Assembly: GCF_002858715.1 (NCBI RefSeq)
Contig: NZ_PJZH01000032.1
Coordinates: 1 to 37,660, forward strand
DNA length: 37,660 bases
Direction of reading: 5' to 3'
Source of the DNA: Chimaeribacter coloradensis
GTDB lineage: Bacteria; Pseudomonadota; Gammaproteobacteria; Enterobacterales; Enterobacteriaceae
The notes under the pieces were generated by a model that made no database searches, was not told the origin of the DNA, and saw only the letters and a program-made list of their open reading frames with translations. Positions 27,056-34,562 of the stretch are shown piece after piece. The first letter of the stretch is position 1; each line of letters starts with the position of its first letter. The translations under genes were made by a program, and so were the position numbers.

Positions 27056-27784
27056 TCAACGGCAGACGCCGAAGCCGCGCATCCCGAGGTGGAAGTGGTT
27101 GGCGTGGGCGGCGTTGTAGTCCGGCCCCAGGGCATTGCCGAAGAACCGGCAGCTCTGGCTGAACACCTGGTGCAGGTAATCCGCCGCCGGGGTGGCCTGC
27201 GGCCACTGCTTCAGCACGCTTAACGTGCGGCCGTCCGCCAGGCGGAAAGCGGCGACGTCCAGCGCCTCGGCAGTGGCATGTTCGCTGAGGCGCGCATTTT
27301 CCCGGTGGTAGATGTTGCGGCAGGCGTAGCTGCCGAGGTGGTCGATGCGCGTCAGGCGGCTGCCGAGCTGTTGCGTGGCCTGCGGGGCGGCCGCCTGGCT
27401 GACAAACATCGCGCTGCTGAGCGCCAGCGGGCAACTGGCGAGAAAGCTGCTGCTCAACGCCACGTCACCGAAGCGGGTGACGCGCACCGGCGACGGCAGC
27501 GGGCACTTGCCGCCCATCGGCGCGGGGCGGGTAAAGCTGATGCGGCCGCGGTCGCGCGCCTGCGCCAGCACCCGGAGACAGGCTTCCGGGTCATTCTGCA
27601 CCGCACGCAGCTTAAAGCGGGTAATAAAGGTGGGCGGGTCGTCGACCGTCAGCGGCGTAAAGGGGTTGTAGCCGGGCGGGATCTGCGCCATCAGCCACGG
27701 CTTCCACCCCGGATAGAGCCGCGGCACCGCCACGGCTGCCGCCGCCAATACCGCCACCGCGGCGACCCATGTTTTGCGTCCCAT
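27056..27784 (-). CDS. Extensin-like C-terminal domain protein (LAS-type metallopeptidase fold)
   Basis: The 242-aa product has an N-terminal membrane anchor or uncleaved signal (about 5-20), so it faces the periplasm. The C-terminal domain has the extensin-like/LAS signature SEHATAEALD (His169, Asp176) and ANHFHLG (His230, His232), the zinc ligands of the VanY/MepA-type D,D- or L,D-peptidase fold. Conserved cysteines (about 94, 118, 155, 212) suggest disulfides. The activity is presumably on peptidoglycan, but the family is uncharacterised. AGGGAG lies 7 bases before ATG 27784. It is divergent from smrA, and no gene downstream is clearly linked to it. Confidence 0.82.
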   Translation of the reverse strand: MGRKTWVAAVAVLAAAAVAVPRLYPGWKPWLMAQIPPGYNPFTPLTVDDPPTFITRFKLRAVQNDPEACLRVLAQARDRGRISFTRPAPMGGKCPLPSPVRVTRFGDVALSSSFLASCPLALSSAMFVSQAAAPQATQQLGSRLTRIDHLGSYACRNIYHRENARLSEHATAEALDVAAFRLADGRTLSVLKQWPQATPAADYLHQVFSQSCRFFGNALGPDYNAAHANHFHLGMRGFGVCR

Positions 27785-27899
27785 TGTTCTGCTCCCTGTG
27801 GTGACCCTGTGTTGAGTATAGGTGGTCGCGCCCGCGGGCGGCCTGCCGGTTTCCTGCGGGCAACATCACGGCTACACTAAGCCACAGGAGGAAACCAGA

Positions 27900-28469
27900 A
27901 TGAGTGATGAAGAAGACCTGTTCAGTCAGGAGATGGCGGGGGTGACGCCGCTGTCAGAGAAACGCAGTGTGGTTTACCTCAAAAGCAGCACCCCGGCCGA
28001 GCGCCGTGCGGAGGAAGAGGCGCGGCTCAAGGCGCTGGACAACCCGCTGACCCAGGGGTTTCTGGAGATCGTCGCGCTGGATGAGCCGCTGGCCTACAAA
28101 GACCCCGGCGTGCAGCAGGGGGTGCTGGACAAGCTGCGCAAGGGCAAATACCCGCCGCAGGCGAGCCTGAACCTGATCCGCAAACCAGTGGCCGAGTGCC
28201 GCAAACTGCTGTTTGAGTTTTACCTCAACGCGCAGGAGAACCAGTGGCGCACGCTGCTTATCGTCCACGGCCGCGGGCGTGACGACAACAGCCACGCCAA
28301 TATCGTCCGCAGTTATGTGGCCAAATGGCTGCAACAGCTTGATGAGGTGCAGGCGTACTGCGAGGCGCTGCAACAGGATGGCGGCGCGGGGGCCTGCTAT
28401 GTGGTGCTGAAAAAGTCCGCACAGGCCAAGCAGCAGAACTGGGAGCGGCACGCCAAACACAGCCGCTGA
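27900..28469 (+). CDS. smrA: SmrA, Smr-domain DNA endonuclease
   Basis: The 189-aa protein matches E. coli SmrA (YdaL, 187 aa) through the C-terminal Smr domain: GVLDKLRKGKYPPQASLNLI, LLIVHGRGRD (glycine-rich HGxG loop) and ANIVRSYVAKWL. Smr domains, first named from MutS2, have nicking endonuclease activity on DNA or RNA; E. coli SmrA has reported nicking activity and no clear phenotype. The start at 27900 was chosen because AGGAGG lies 8 bases upstream. An intrinsic terminator follows at once. Confidence 0.93.
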   Translation: MSDEEDLFSQEMAGVTPLSEKRSVVYLKSSTPAERRAEEEARLKALDNPLTQGFLEIVALDEPLAYKDPGVQQGVLDKLRKGKYPPQASLNLIRKPVAECRKLLFEFYLNAQENQWRTLLIVHGRGRDDNSHANIVRSYVAKWLQQLDEVQAYCEALQQDGGAGACYVVLKKSAQAKQQNWERHAKHSR

Positions 28470-28473
28470 CCAT

Positions 28474-28500
28474 AAAACCGGCCCGCAGGCCGGTTTTTTT
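28474..28500 (+). terminator. Intrinsic terminator of smrA
   Basis: Arms aaaaccggcc (28474-28483) and ggccggtttt (28488-28497) enclose a 4-base loop with a T-run. It starts 5 bp past the smrA stop codon. Confidence 0.92.
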
Positions 28501-28582
28501 CATGTTGTTGAGGCGGGGTTGCTGCAATTGCCGGTGTGATTTGCTGAAATCAGCGCCTGAATTTTTTACCGGACAGAACCTT

Positions 28583-29638
28583 ATGCCATTCCACCTCTCC
28601 TTTCCCTTCTCCCCGCGCACCCTGGGCCTGCTGGCCGGGGCGCTGATGCTGGCCGGCTGTGACAGCCCGCCTGACGACCCCGGCATGGTGATTGAGGGCA
28701 AAATCATGGGCACCCTCTACCGCGTCAGTGTGGCGGGCGTGGATCAGGCAGCGCGCCCGGCGCTGGCGCGCGACATCCTGGCGGTGCTGAACCGGGATGA
28801 CCAGGAGATCTCCACCTACAAGCCTGACTCGGTGCTGTCACGTTTTAACCGTTACCAGGGCAGTGAACCGCAGCCCATCAGCGCGGACATGGCAGATGTG
28901 GTGGTCACGGCGTTGCGCGTCGGCACCCTGACGCAGGGTGCGATGGACATCACCGTCGGGCCGCTGGTGAATTTGTGGGGGTTCGGGCCGGATAAGCAGC
29001 CGGTGGCGACGCCGGACGCGGCGCAGATTGCGGCCGCCCGGCAGAAGGTGGGGCTTTCACACCTGACGGTGACCGCGCGGGCCGACGGCCAGTGGCTGCA
29101 AAAGGATCTGCCGGGGCTGTATGTGGATCTCTCCACCGTGGGCGAGGGCTACGCCACCGACCATCTGGCGCGGCTGATGGAGCAGCACGGCATCAGCAAC
29201 TATCTGGTGTCGGTGGGCGGCGCAGTGCTGTCACGCGGGCATAACCCGCAGGGCCGCCCCTGGCAGGTGGCGATCCAGAAACCCACTGACCGGGAGAACG
29301 CCGTGCAGGCGATTGTAGACTTGCAGGGCCACGGCATCAGCACCTCCGGCAGCTACCGCAACTACTACGAACTGGACGGCAAACGCCTCTCCCACGTCAT
29401 CGACCCGGCCACCGGGCGGCCGATCACCCATAAACTGGTGTCGGCCACGGTGATCGCCCCGACGGCCACCCTGGCGGACACCTGGGACACCGGGCTGATG
29501 GTGCTCGGCACCGCCAAGGCGCGGGCGCTGGCGGAACAGCAGCAGCTGGCGGTATACCTGATCACCCGTGAGGGCGACCACTTCACCCACTATATGTCCC
29601 CGCAGTTTAAGGCCTTCCTGGTCAGCGAAGCGAAGTAA
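28583..29638 (+). CDS. apbE: FAD:protein FMN transferase (ApbE lipoprotein)
   Basis: The 351-aa product (E. coli ApbE 351) begins with a lipoprotein signal ending in the lipobox LAGC (Cys26), so it is anchored on the periplasmic side. It covalently attaches FMN from FAD to a Thr or Ser of flavoproteins such as NqrB/C and RnfD/G, using Mg2+. Conserved segments include GAMDITVGPLVNLWGFGP, VDLSTVGEGYA, HGISTSGSYRNYYELDGKR and the metal-binding TWDTGLMVLG. The start at 28583 puts the signal peptide at the N-terminus; the upstream ribosome site is weak. It converges on the PbpG-like gene with a 15-bp gap. Confidence 0.96.
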   Translation: MPFHLSFPFSPRTLGLLAGALMLAGCDSPPDDPGMVIEGKIMGTLYRVSVAGVDQAARPALARDILAVLNRDDQEISTYKPDSVLSRFNRYQGSEPQPISADMADVVVTALRVGTLTQGAMDITVGPLVNLWGFGPDKQPVATPDAAQIAAARQKVGLSHLTVTARADGQWLQKDLPGLYVDLSTVGEGYATDHLARLMEQHGISNYLVSVGGAVLSRGHNPQGRPWQVAIQKPTDRENAVQAIVDLQGHGISTSGSYRNYYELDGKRLSHVIDPATGRPITHKLVSATVIAPTATLADTWDTGLMVLGTAKARALAEQQQLAVYLITREGDHFTHYMSPQFKAFLVSEAK

Positions 29639-29653
29639 CCTCCCCCCGGCGCG

Positions 29654-30517
29654 CTACCGGTGGCGCGCCAGCCAGTTTTTCAGCGTCAGCGCGTCACTGT
29701 AGTGCGCATAACGGTTTTTGCCGCCCATGATCACCATCAGCACCGGGCGGCCGTGGATCAGCGTGCGCACCACCATGCAGTGGCCCGCCTCATTGGTGAA
29801 GCCGGTTTTTTGCAGCTGAATGCGCCAGTGGCGGTTGTGGATCAGGCCGTTGGAGCTGTGGTAGACCAGCCGCCCGTGGCCGGGGTAGACCACCTCGCCC
29901 TTGTCGGTGGAGAAGCGGCGGATCAGCGGGAAGTGCCAGGCGGCGCGCGCCATTTTTGCCACATCCTGCGCGGAGGCGACGTTGTGCGGCGACAGGCCGG
30001 TCGGATCAACGAAATGGCTGTGCCGCATCCCAAGCCGGTGTGCCTTGCGGTTCATCTGGCGCAGGAAACCGGGCCGCCCGCCCGGCGCATAGCGGCTCAG
30101 GGCGGCGGCGGCGCGGTTCTCAGAGGACATCAGCGCGATGTGCAGCATGTCACGGCGGGATAACGCCGACCCGACCGTCAGGCGCGAGTGGGTCTTCTTC
30201 AGCAGGTCGCGGTCAGCGGGCTTGACCACAATGCGGTTGGCGAGCGGGCGCTTGCCCTCCAGCACCACCATCGCCGTCATCAGCTTGGTTAACGAGGCCA
30301 GCGGGTAGGCGCGGGCGCTGTTTTTGCTGTAGAGCACCCGGCCATTGACGGCGTTGATCACATAGACCGATCGCGATTGCAGCCGGGGCTTGCGCGCCGC
30401 CTCCGCCGGGGCGGGCGGCCAGAGCAGGAACAGCATCAGCGGGAGCAGGGCGAACCGGGCAGGGAAAGGGCGGCACAGCCGGGCGGTAAAAGCGGTAAAA
30501 CAGGAGGAAACATACAT
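29654..30517 (-). CDS. pbpG: D-alanyl-D-alanine endopeptidase, PbpG/PBP7-like
   Basis: The 287-aa protein has a signal peptide (hydrophobic core about 21-35, cleavage near EA-A 41). The S11 serine peptidase domain has all three motifs: SLTK with Ser75, SEN at 132-134 and KTG at 237-239. It resembles E. coli PbpG (310 aa) in GRxxxPIASxxKLMTAMVVL-like and MSSENRAAA segments but lacks its ~20-residue C-terminal tail. It cuts D-Ala-mDAP cross-links in the periplasm. The ATG at 30517 lacks a strong ribosome site, so the true start could be a little downstream. Confidence 0.88.
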   Translation of the reverse strand: MYVSSCFTAFTARLCRPFPARFALLPLMLFLLWPPAPAEAARKPRLQSRSVYVINAVNGRVLYSKNSARAYPLASLTKLMTAMVVLEGKRPLANRIVVKPADRDLLKKTHSRLTVGSALSRRDMLHIALMSSENRAAAALSRYAPGGRPGFLRQMNRKAHRLGMRHSHFVDPTGLSPHNVASAQDVAKMARAAWHFPLIRRFSTDKGEVVYPGHGRLVYHSSNGLIHNRHWRIQLQKTGFTNEAGHCMVVRTLIHGRPVLMVIMGGKNRYAHYSDALTLKNWLARHR

Positions 30518-30821
30518 GGGGAAACAGTCACCATCAGGTCAGCATCAGCGGTAAGGCGCTAATTCATAAAGCAAATCAAAGGCTCAACAAGGTGCGGGAC
30601 AGTCTGAGGGGGAATTATGGAGAAAAAGTGGATGCAGGGGGCATTCCTGTTCACTGCCGGTAAGCGATTATGTATAAATTTTTCAAGCCGGGGGGCGGGC
30701 AGCGCGCTGGTGTATATAGCGGCGCGGAGCGACAAAGATTGCCCTGACTGCGGTCACCGCTATATGCACATTACCCCGGTAACAGCGTAACTACGCTAAA
30801 TAGCATCACACAGTGGCCTTG
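30518..30821. other. Intergenic region between pbpG and gntR-type gene
   Basis: This 304-bp gap holds one plausible small plus-strand gene (30617-30790). The rest contains the pbpG promoter side and the 3' end of the GntR gene. The stretch 30591-30616 has a run of G residues that could be the small gene's ribosome site. I see no intrinsic terminator for the GntR gene here. Confidence 0.4.
30617..30790 (+). CDS. Possible 57-aa peptide with CxxC motif
   Basis: An ATG at 30617, preceded by GAGGGGGAATT, opens a 57-codon frame starting MEKKWMQGAFLF and ending HITPVTA. It contains CPDCGHRYMH (two Cys and two His), the sort of half zinc-ribbon seen in small zinc-binding proteins, plus one more Cys near residue 19. 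It lies on the opposite strand to both neighbours. I do not recognise it, and a chance frame of this length is quite possible in GC-rich DNA. Confidence 0.35.
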   Translation: MEKKWMQGAFLFTAGKRLCINFSSRGAGSALVYIAARSDKDCPDCGHRYMHITPVTA

Positions 30822-31601
30822 CTACCTGCGGCTCTCCTGATTGTCATGTAAAAACTGGCTGGCCAGCGTGGCTTGCAGGGCCAGCATCGCCTGCTCGGCA
30901 TGCTGCATATGCTCTAAAGTAATCCGGTATACCAGTGGGCCGTCTTTTGCCCGCAATGCTGTAATTAATTGCTGTTGCCATTCAATGCCCTGGCGACGCT
31001 CTACCGGCCGGGAGAGCAGGTAGATGTCTTTGCAGATCGCCAGCTCTTTCAGCAGCCGTTGCAGAAAGCGGCAGACAAACGCCAGCAGGCTGTTGTCGGA
31101 GTAGCTGGCCACCAGCGAATGGAAATCCAGCTCCGCCATGCGCTGCCGCCAGCGTTCGTCATCGTCGGCCGGTTCATGGTCATATACCGCGATCAGCTCA
31201 TGCAGCCTCACGAACCCCGCCTCATCAACCCGGCCGACGGCACTGGACGCCACCAGCGGCTCCAGCGCCTTGCGCAGGGTGTAGATGTCCGCGATGGAGA
31301 CGTTTTTGCCGAACAGGTAGTTGGAAAGCAGGCTCATGGCACGGGATTCGGACATGGTTTCAATAAACGCGCCGCCGCCGGGGCCGGTGCGGGTACGGAT
31401 CAGCCCCTGAACCTCCAGGGATTTCAGCGCCTCGCGTACCGTGCTTTTACCGGCGGAGAACTGGTTAATCAGATCTTTCTCCTGCGGCAGGCGGTCGCCC
31501 GGCCCGAGGTTTTGCTCAATGATGTTCTCTTTGATTGCATCGGCAATCTCATCAGTGCGTTTACGGCGCGCCATATCTGGTTTGTCGCGTTGTTCAGTCA
31601 T
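30822..31601 (-). CDS. GntR/FadR-family transcriptional regulator (FCD domain)
   Basis: The 259-aa protein has an N-terminal winged helix (about 12-75; RLPQEKDLINQFSAGKSTVREALKSLEVQGLI) and a C-terminal all-helical FCD ligand domain. The FCD metal or ligand residues appear as Asp and His in AELDFHSLV and His in TLEHMQHAE. FadR-group regulators usually sense organic acids or sugar acids and control adjacent genes. AAGGG lies 7 bases before ATG 31601, which decides the start over an ATG at 31658. It is divergent from a DUF1028 gene across a 595-bp regulatory gap, so that gene is the likely target. Confidence 0.92.
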   Translation of the reverse strand: MTEQRDKPDMARRKRTDEIADAIKENIIEQNLGPGDRLPQEKDLINQFSAGKSTVREALKSLEVQGLIRTRTGPGGGAFIETMSESRAMSLLSNYLFGKNVSIADIYTLRKALEPLVASSAVGRVDEAGFVRLHELIAVYDHEPADDDERWRQRMAELDFHSLVASYSDNSLLAFVCRFLQRLLKELAICKDIYLLSRPVERRQGIEWQQQLITALRAKDGPLVYRITLEHMQHAEQAMLALQATLASQFLHDNQESRR

Positions 31602-32196
31602 CACATTTCCCTTAAGAAAACCCGTGCCGCAGCAGGGGCCGACTCTGCCCGGGGGCACCGGGCGTGTTGGTTTTCCGGTTTACGGAAACATCACTCTCCT
31701 GAGGCACACAGAGGTGCCTTGGGGCCTTTCGCGTTATACCTCTTAATACCGCCTCAGAAAGAGAACGGTATGAGTCACCTGAGAAGGGGCGTTCGCCACA
31801 GCAATGTCAGGACATCACCTGGTGAAAGGGCATGGCATCCAGCGGGGGAGAAGCGGAACAGCGGCAGCTTTCCGGCACGTTTTCCAGCGTTGATGCAGTA
31901 GCCCGGCCAGTATGTATACGTTTACATATTGACGCTATGTGATGATTAGCATCATGCATTATTTTTATGACAATACTTAGCTTTCTGGTGCATGTTTAAC
32001 ACGAAAATGTGAATAAACGCACAATAAACATACATAAAATTAAGGTTTTGCTAACAAACTAACTTAATGATATTTATATATATAAATAGGTTTTCCGCAG
32101 GGAACGTTCCCACTCTGGCGGGTGTGGTCACTATAACCGCACCCTGGAGTATAGACCGGGCCGCCGGGGAGGCAGCCTTTAAAAGAGCAGGAGCGC
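31602..32196. promoter_or_regulatory. Divergent gntR / DUF1028 intergenic region, AT-rich
   Basis: This 595-bp gap has no credible gene. The stretch 31905-32095 is very AT-rich compared with everything around it, with TATATATATAAAT near 32072, and is a likely H-NS-type target and promoter zone. A perfect palindrome gggaacgttccc lies at 32100-32111. A near-perfect inverted repeat ggtgtggt (32121-32128) / accgcacc (32136-32143) lies between it and the DUF1028 start. Either could bind the GntR-type regulator or another repressor. Confidence 0.55.
32100..32111. promoter_or_regulatory. Perfect palindrome before the DUF1028 gene
   Basis: GGGAACGTTCCC, 12 of 12 bases symmetric with a central CG, lies 85 bp before the DUF1028 start and directly after the AT-rich promoter zone. 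It is a plausible operator; a central CG is common in LacI-type operators, whereas FadR-group sites usually read TGGT-ACCA. I cannot say which protein binds it. Confidence 0.35.
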
Positions 32197-32838
32197 ATGA
32201 CATTTTCTATTGTGGCAAGAGACGACACCCACGGTGAACTCGGTATTGCCGTGGCCGCCGGCCAGCCGGCGATTGGCGCACTGGTGCCGCACGGTTTTTC
32301 ACAGGTGGGGGTACTCGCCAGCCAGGGGTTGCCTAACCCGCTGTACGGCACCCAGGGGCTGGCGCAGCTCGGGTCGGGCGTGAATGCCGCCTGCACGCTG
32401 GAGCGGTTGCTCTGCGCAGACAAGGCGCGGGCAGAGCGGCAGCTGATTGTGATAGACCGTTTCGGGCGCACCGCTGCCTGGACAGGGGCCGGCTGTGAAG
32501 GCTATGCCGGGCATTTGCAGGCCGATCAGGTGGCGATCGCCGGCAGTTTCCTGGCCGGGCGCGGGGTATTGCAGTCGATGATGAACAGCTGGCTGAAATC
32601 GCAGGGCAAGCCGCTGGCGAAACGGCTGCTGCTGGCCCTGCTGGCAGGCGAGCACAGCGGCGGCGATGTGCGCGGGGTGAAGTCCGCCGCGCTGCGGGTC
32701 TACGGCGAGCGCCGCTACCCTGACGTCGATGTGCGGGTGGACTGGTGCGACACCCCGCTGGTGACCCTGAAAGCGGCGCTGAAACAGGTGCAGGCCGCGC
32801 CCCATGCGGCGTACCTGCGCCGCCTGCCGGCACGCTGA
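32197..32838 (+). CDS. DUF1028 family protein (Ntn-hydrolase-like fold)
   Basis: The 213-aa protein starts TFSIVARD after Met and shows the DUF1028 pattern: ELGIAVAAGQPAIGALVPH, SQGLPNPLYGTQGLAQL, RQLIVIDRFGRTAAWTG and the FLAGRGVLQSM segment. Family members have an Ntn-hydrolase-like fold and often sit near peptidase, amidohydrolase or peptide-transport genes. If Met is removed, Thr2 would be the N-terminal residue, as in Ntn nucleophiles; this is inference. AGGAG lies 3 bases before the ATG. No transporter or peptidase accompanies it here, only the divergent GntR regulator. Confidence 0.85.
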   Translation: MTFSIVARDDTHGELGIAVAAGQPAIGALVPHGFSQVGVLASQGLPNPLYGTQGLAQLGSGVNAACTLERLLCADKARAERQLIVIDRFGRTAAWTGAGCEGYAGHLQADQVAIAGSFLAGRGVLQSMMNSWLKSQGKPLAKRLLLALLAGEHSGGDVRGVKSAALRVYGERRYPDVDVRVDWCDTPLVTLKAALKQVQAAPHAAYLRRLPAR

Positions 32839-32853
32839 CCCGCCCCCGTCAGG

Positions 32854-33723
32854 TCAGAGCGGGATAACCGGCAGCTTGCCGCGGATAATCGGCCCACAGA
32901 GGATTTTGTAGCCGTCGCTGTCAAAGCTTTTGGCCGTGGCCTTCAGGCGCGGCGCGTCAGCCAGATCCTCCACCGACCCCAGATAGAACCAGTTATGGAT
33001 GATGTGGTACTGCTTCATGCCCGGCCGCTCCTCCACCAGGGCGATTTTGCCGGGGTAGGGCCAGCAGACCACCTGCACCGATGCCAGCGCATCCAGCAGC
33101 CGCTGGTTATGCGCCTCCACCGTCTCTTTGCCGCAGCAGGCCCCGGCGCAGCGCCCCAGGCTGGCGCGGAAACAGGCACGCCCGGCGCGGGTCGCCTCCA
33201 GCCCCAGCAGCCCGTGGCAGAGCTGGTGGTTATCGGCCAGGGTCAGCAGCGTCTGCTGGGCGGCCCGGCGGCTGGAGTAAAGCCCATACAGCCCCGGCGC
33301 ATGGGAGAAGTCGATCTCTTTGGCATACACCACCGTGGGTTTGCCGTTGAGCACCTGCAATGAACAGAGCTGGCGGTTATGGCGCAACCGCTTGTTGTGC
33401 AGCGGCTGCTGCTGCTTGATCATCTGGGCTTCCAGCAGCAGCGCGCCCACTTCCCCGGCGGTCGGGATAAAGGTGATATGGCGCGACTGGCGCAGCATCC
33501 GCGCCTCCTCCACTGTGCGCAGGTGGGAGAGCACCCGGCTGCGGATGTTGACGCTTTTGCCGATATAGAGCGGCATCACATCGCTGTCGCCGTGGAACAC
33601 GTAGACGCCGGGGCACTTCGGCAGGGCGTCGAGGGAATCGCGCAGATGCTCGGGGTATTGGTAAATCGCCGCCGGTTCAAACTCAAGCCGGTGGGCAGAA
33701 GCACGCTTAGCCAAAACACTCAC
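32854..33723 (-). CDS. cho: Excinuclease Cho (UvrC homologue)
   Basis: The 289-aa protein (E. coli Cho 295) has a GIY-YIG nuclease domain at the N-terminus: PGVYVFHG (38-45), PLYIGKSVNIRSRV (51-64) and a catalytic Glu in EVGALLLEAQMI. A cysteine-rich region RACFRASLGRCAGACCGK and a C-terminal tail follow. Cho makes the 3' incision at bulky lesions with UvrAB. The frame begins with GTG 33723, but GGAG abuts it; a TTG at 33714 (giving MAKRASAHRLEFE) has the same GGAG 8 bases away and may be the real start. A LexA box lies over the promoter, so it is an SOS gene as in E. coli. Confidence 0.95.
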   Translation of the reverse strand: MSVLAKRASAHRLEFEPAAIYQYPEHLRDSLDALPKCPGVYVFHGDSDVMPLYIGKSVNIRSRVLSHLRTVEEARMLRQSRHITFIPTAGEVGALLLEAQMIKQQQPLHNKRLRHNRQLCSLQVLNGKPTVVYAKEIDFSHAPGLYGLYSSRRAAQQTLLTLADNHQLCHGLLGLEATRAGRACFRASLGRCAGACCGKETVEAHNQRLLDALASVQVVCWPYPGKIALVEERPGMKQYHIIHNWFYLGSVEDLADAPRLKATAKSFDSDGYKILCGPIIRGKLPVIPL

Positions 33724-33728
33724 TCCGT

Positions 33729-33748
33729 TACTGTAATTATATCCAGCC
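33729..33748. promoter_or_regulatory. LexA box upstream of cho
   Basis: The sequence is TACTGTAATTATATCCAGCC. The LexA consensus is CTGT-N8-ACAG; here CTGT (33731-33734), eight A/T bases, then CCAG (33743-33746), one mismatch. The left half TACTGTA is perfect. It lies immediately before the cho start, where repression would block transcription or initiation. E. coli cho is LexA-controlled. Confidence 0.82.
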
Positions 33749-33856
33749 TACCAGAACCGATACGAATGAGAAAGTCTGTATAAGATTTGTCCTGCATTAA
33801 GATCCGTTTTGCCGGGCGTCGGCGCGCGGCGGATGGTCTATCCTAACCAGAGGGTA

Positions 33857-33871
33857 GGGGCGATGCGCCCC
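33857..33871. repeat. Small GC hairpin in the leader of the GyrI-like gene
   Basis: Arms ggggcg and cgcccc enclose a 3-base loop, ending 25 bp before the GyrI-like ATG and just ahead of its ribosome site. It may modulate translation; there is no other support. Confidence 0.35.
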
Positions 33872-33896
33872 GCAGGCCATAGCGTAAGGAGAAAGT

Positions 33897-34427
33897 ATGT
33901 CACTGATTATTACGGAACAGCCGGACCAGACCGTGTATGGCGTGCGGGTCGTCGGCCCCTATGAGCGCACCATCCCGCTGGGTTTTTCCCAGCTGGCACG
34001 CTGGCGGCGGGCGCACAATATTACCGGCGGCGATGTGATGACCCTCTACTGGGACAACCCGCTGACGGTGGCGCAGGAGTCGCTGCGCGCCGACGTGGCG
34101 TTCGCCCTGGAGCCGGGCACGACGCTGCCGCCGGCAGTGCAGATGACGCGCGGCAATGTGCGGGTTACGGAGCAGGTGGTGCCCGGCGGCATCTACGCCA
34201 TGTGGCGCACCCGGGTCTTCAAGACCGATTTCGTTAAGGCGTGGCGCGAGTTCTATGAGCAGCGGCTGCTGGAGAGTGAATACCGCCCCTGCCTCGGTGC
34301 CTGTTACGAGCGCTACCTGAACGAAGGGGCAGAGGCGGACTATTTCGACATCGAAATCCACCAGACGGTCTGCCTGCGCGCCTCGCTGGAGTCCGGGGCG
34401 GTACAGCCCGCGCCTGACCGGCGTTAG
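33897..34427 (+). CDS. GyrI/SbmC-like protein (GyrI-like small-molecule binding domain)
   Basis: The 176-aa protein resembles E. coli SbmC/GyrI (157 aa) over its length: TVYGVRVVGPYERTIPLGFSQLARW at the start, the YWDNP segment, VVPGGIYAMWRT, then CYERYLNEGAEADYFDIEI near the end. The family shares the effector-binding fold of BmrR and Rob. SbmC binds DNA gyrase and shields the cell from microcin B17 and other gyrase poisons. Other family members hydrolyse cyclopropanoid toxins or only bind ligands, so the gyrase role is an inference. AAGGAG lies 5 bases before the ATG. No LexA box is seen on its own side. A pentapeptide-repeat gene follows. Confidence 0.82.
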   Translation: MSLIITEQPDQTVYGVRVVGPYERTIPLGFSQLARWRRAHNITGGDVMTLYWDNPLTVAQESLRADVAFALEPGTTLPPAVQMTRGNVRVTEQVVPGGIYAMWRTRVFKTDFVKAWREFYEQRLLESEYRPCLGACYERYLNEGAEADYFDIEIHQTVCLRASLESGAVQPAPDRR

Positions 34428-34562
34428 TCGCCACCGGGCAGAATGCTGAAAACCGGCGCGGCCCGGTTGCCTGGTTGCCGGGGTTCGGGCAGATTAAAGG
34501 GGAATCTGCGGCAGTATACCGGATTACCCCCGCCCATCCCGGCAACAGACAGGTACGTATTT

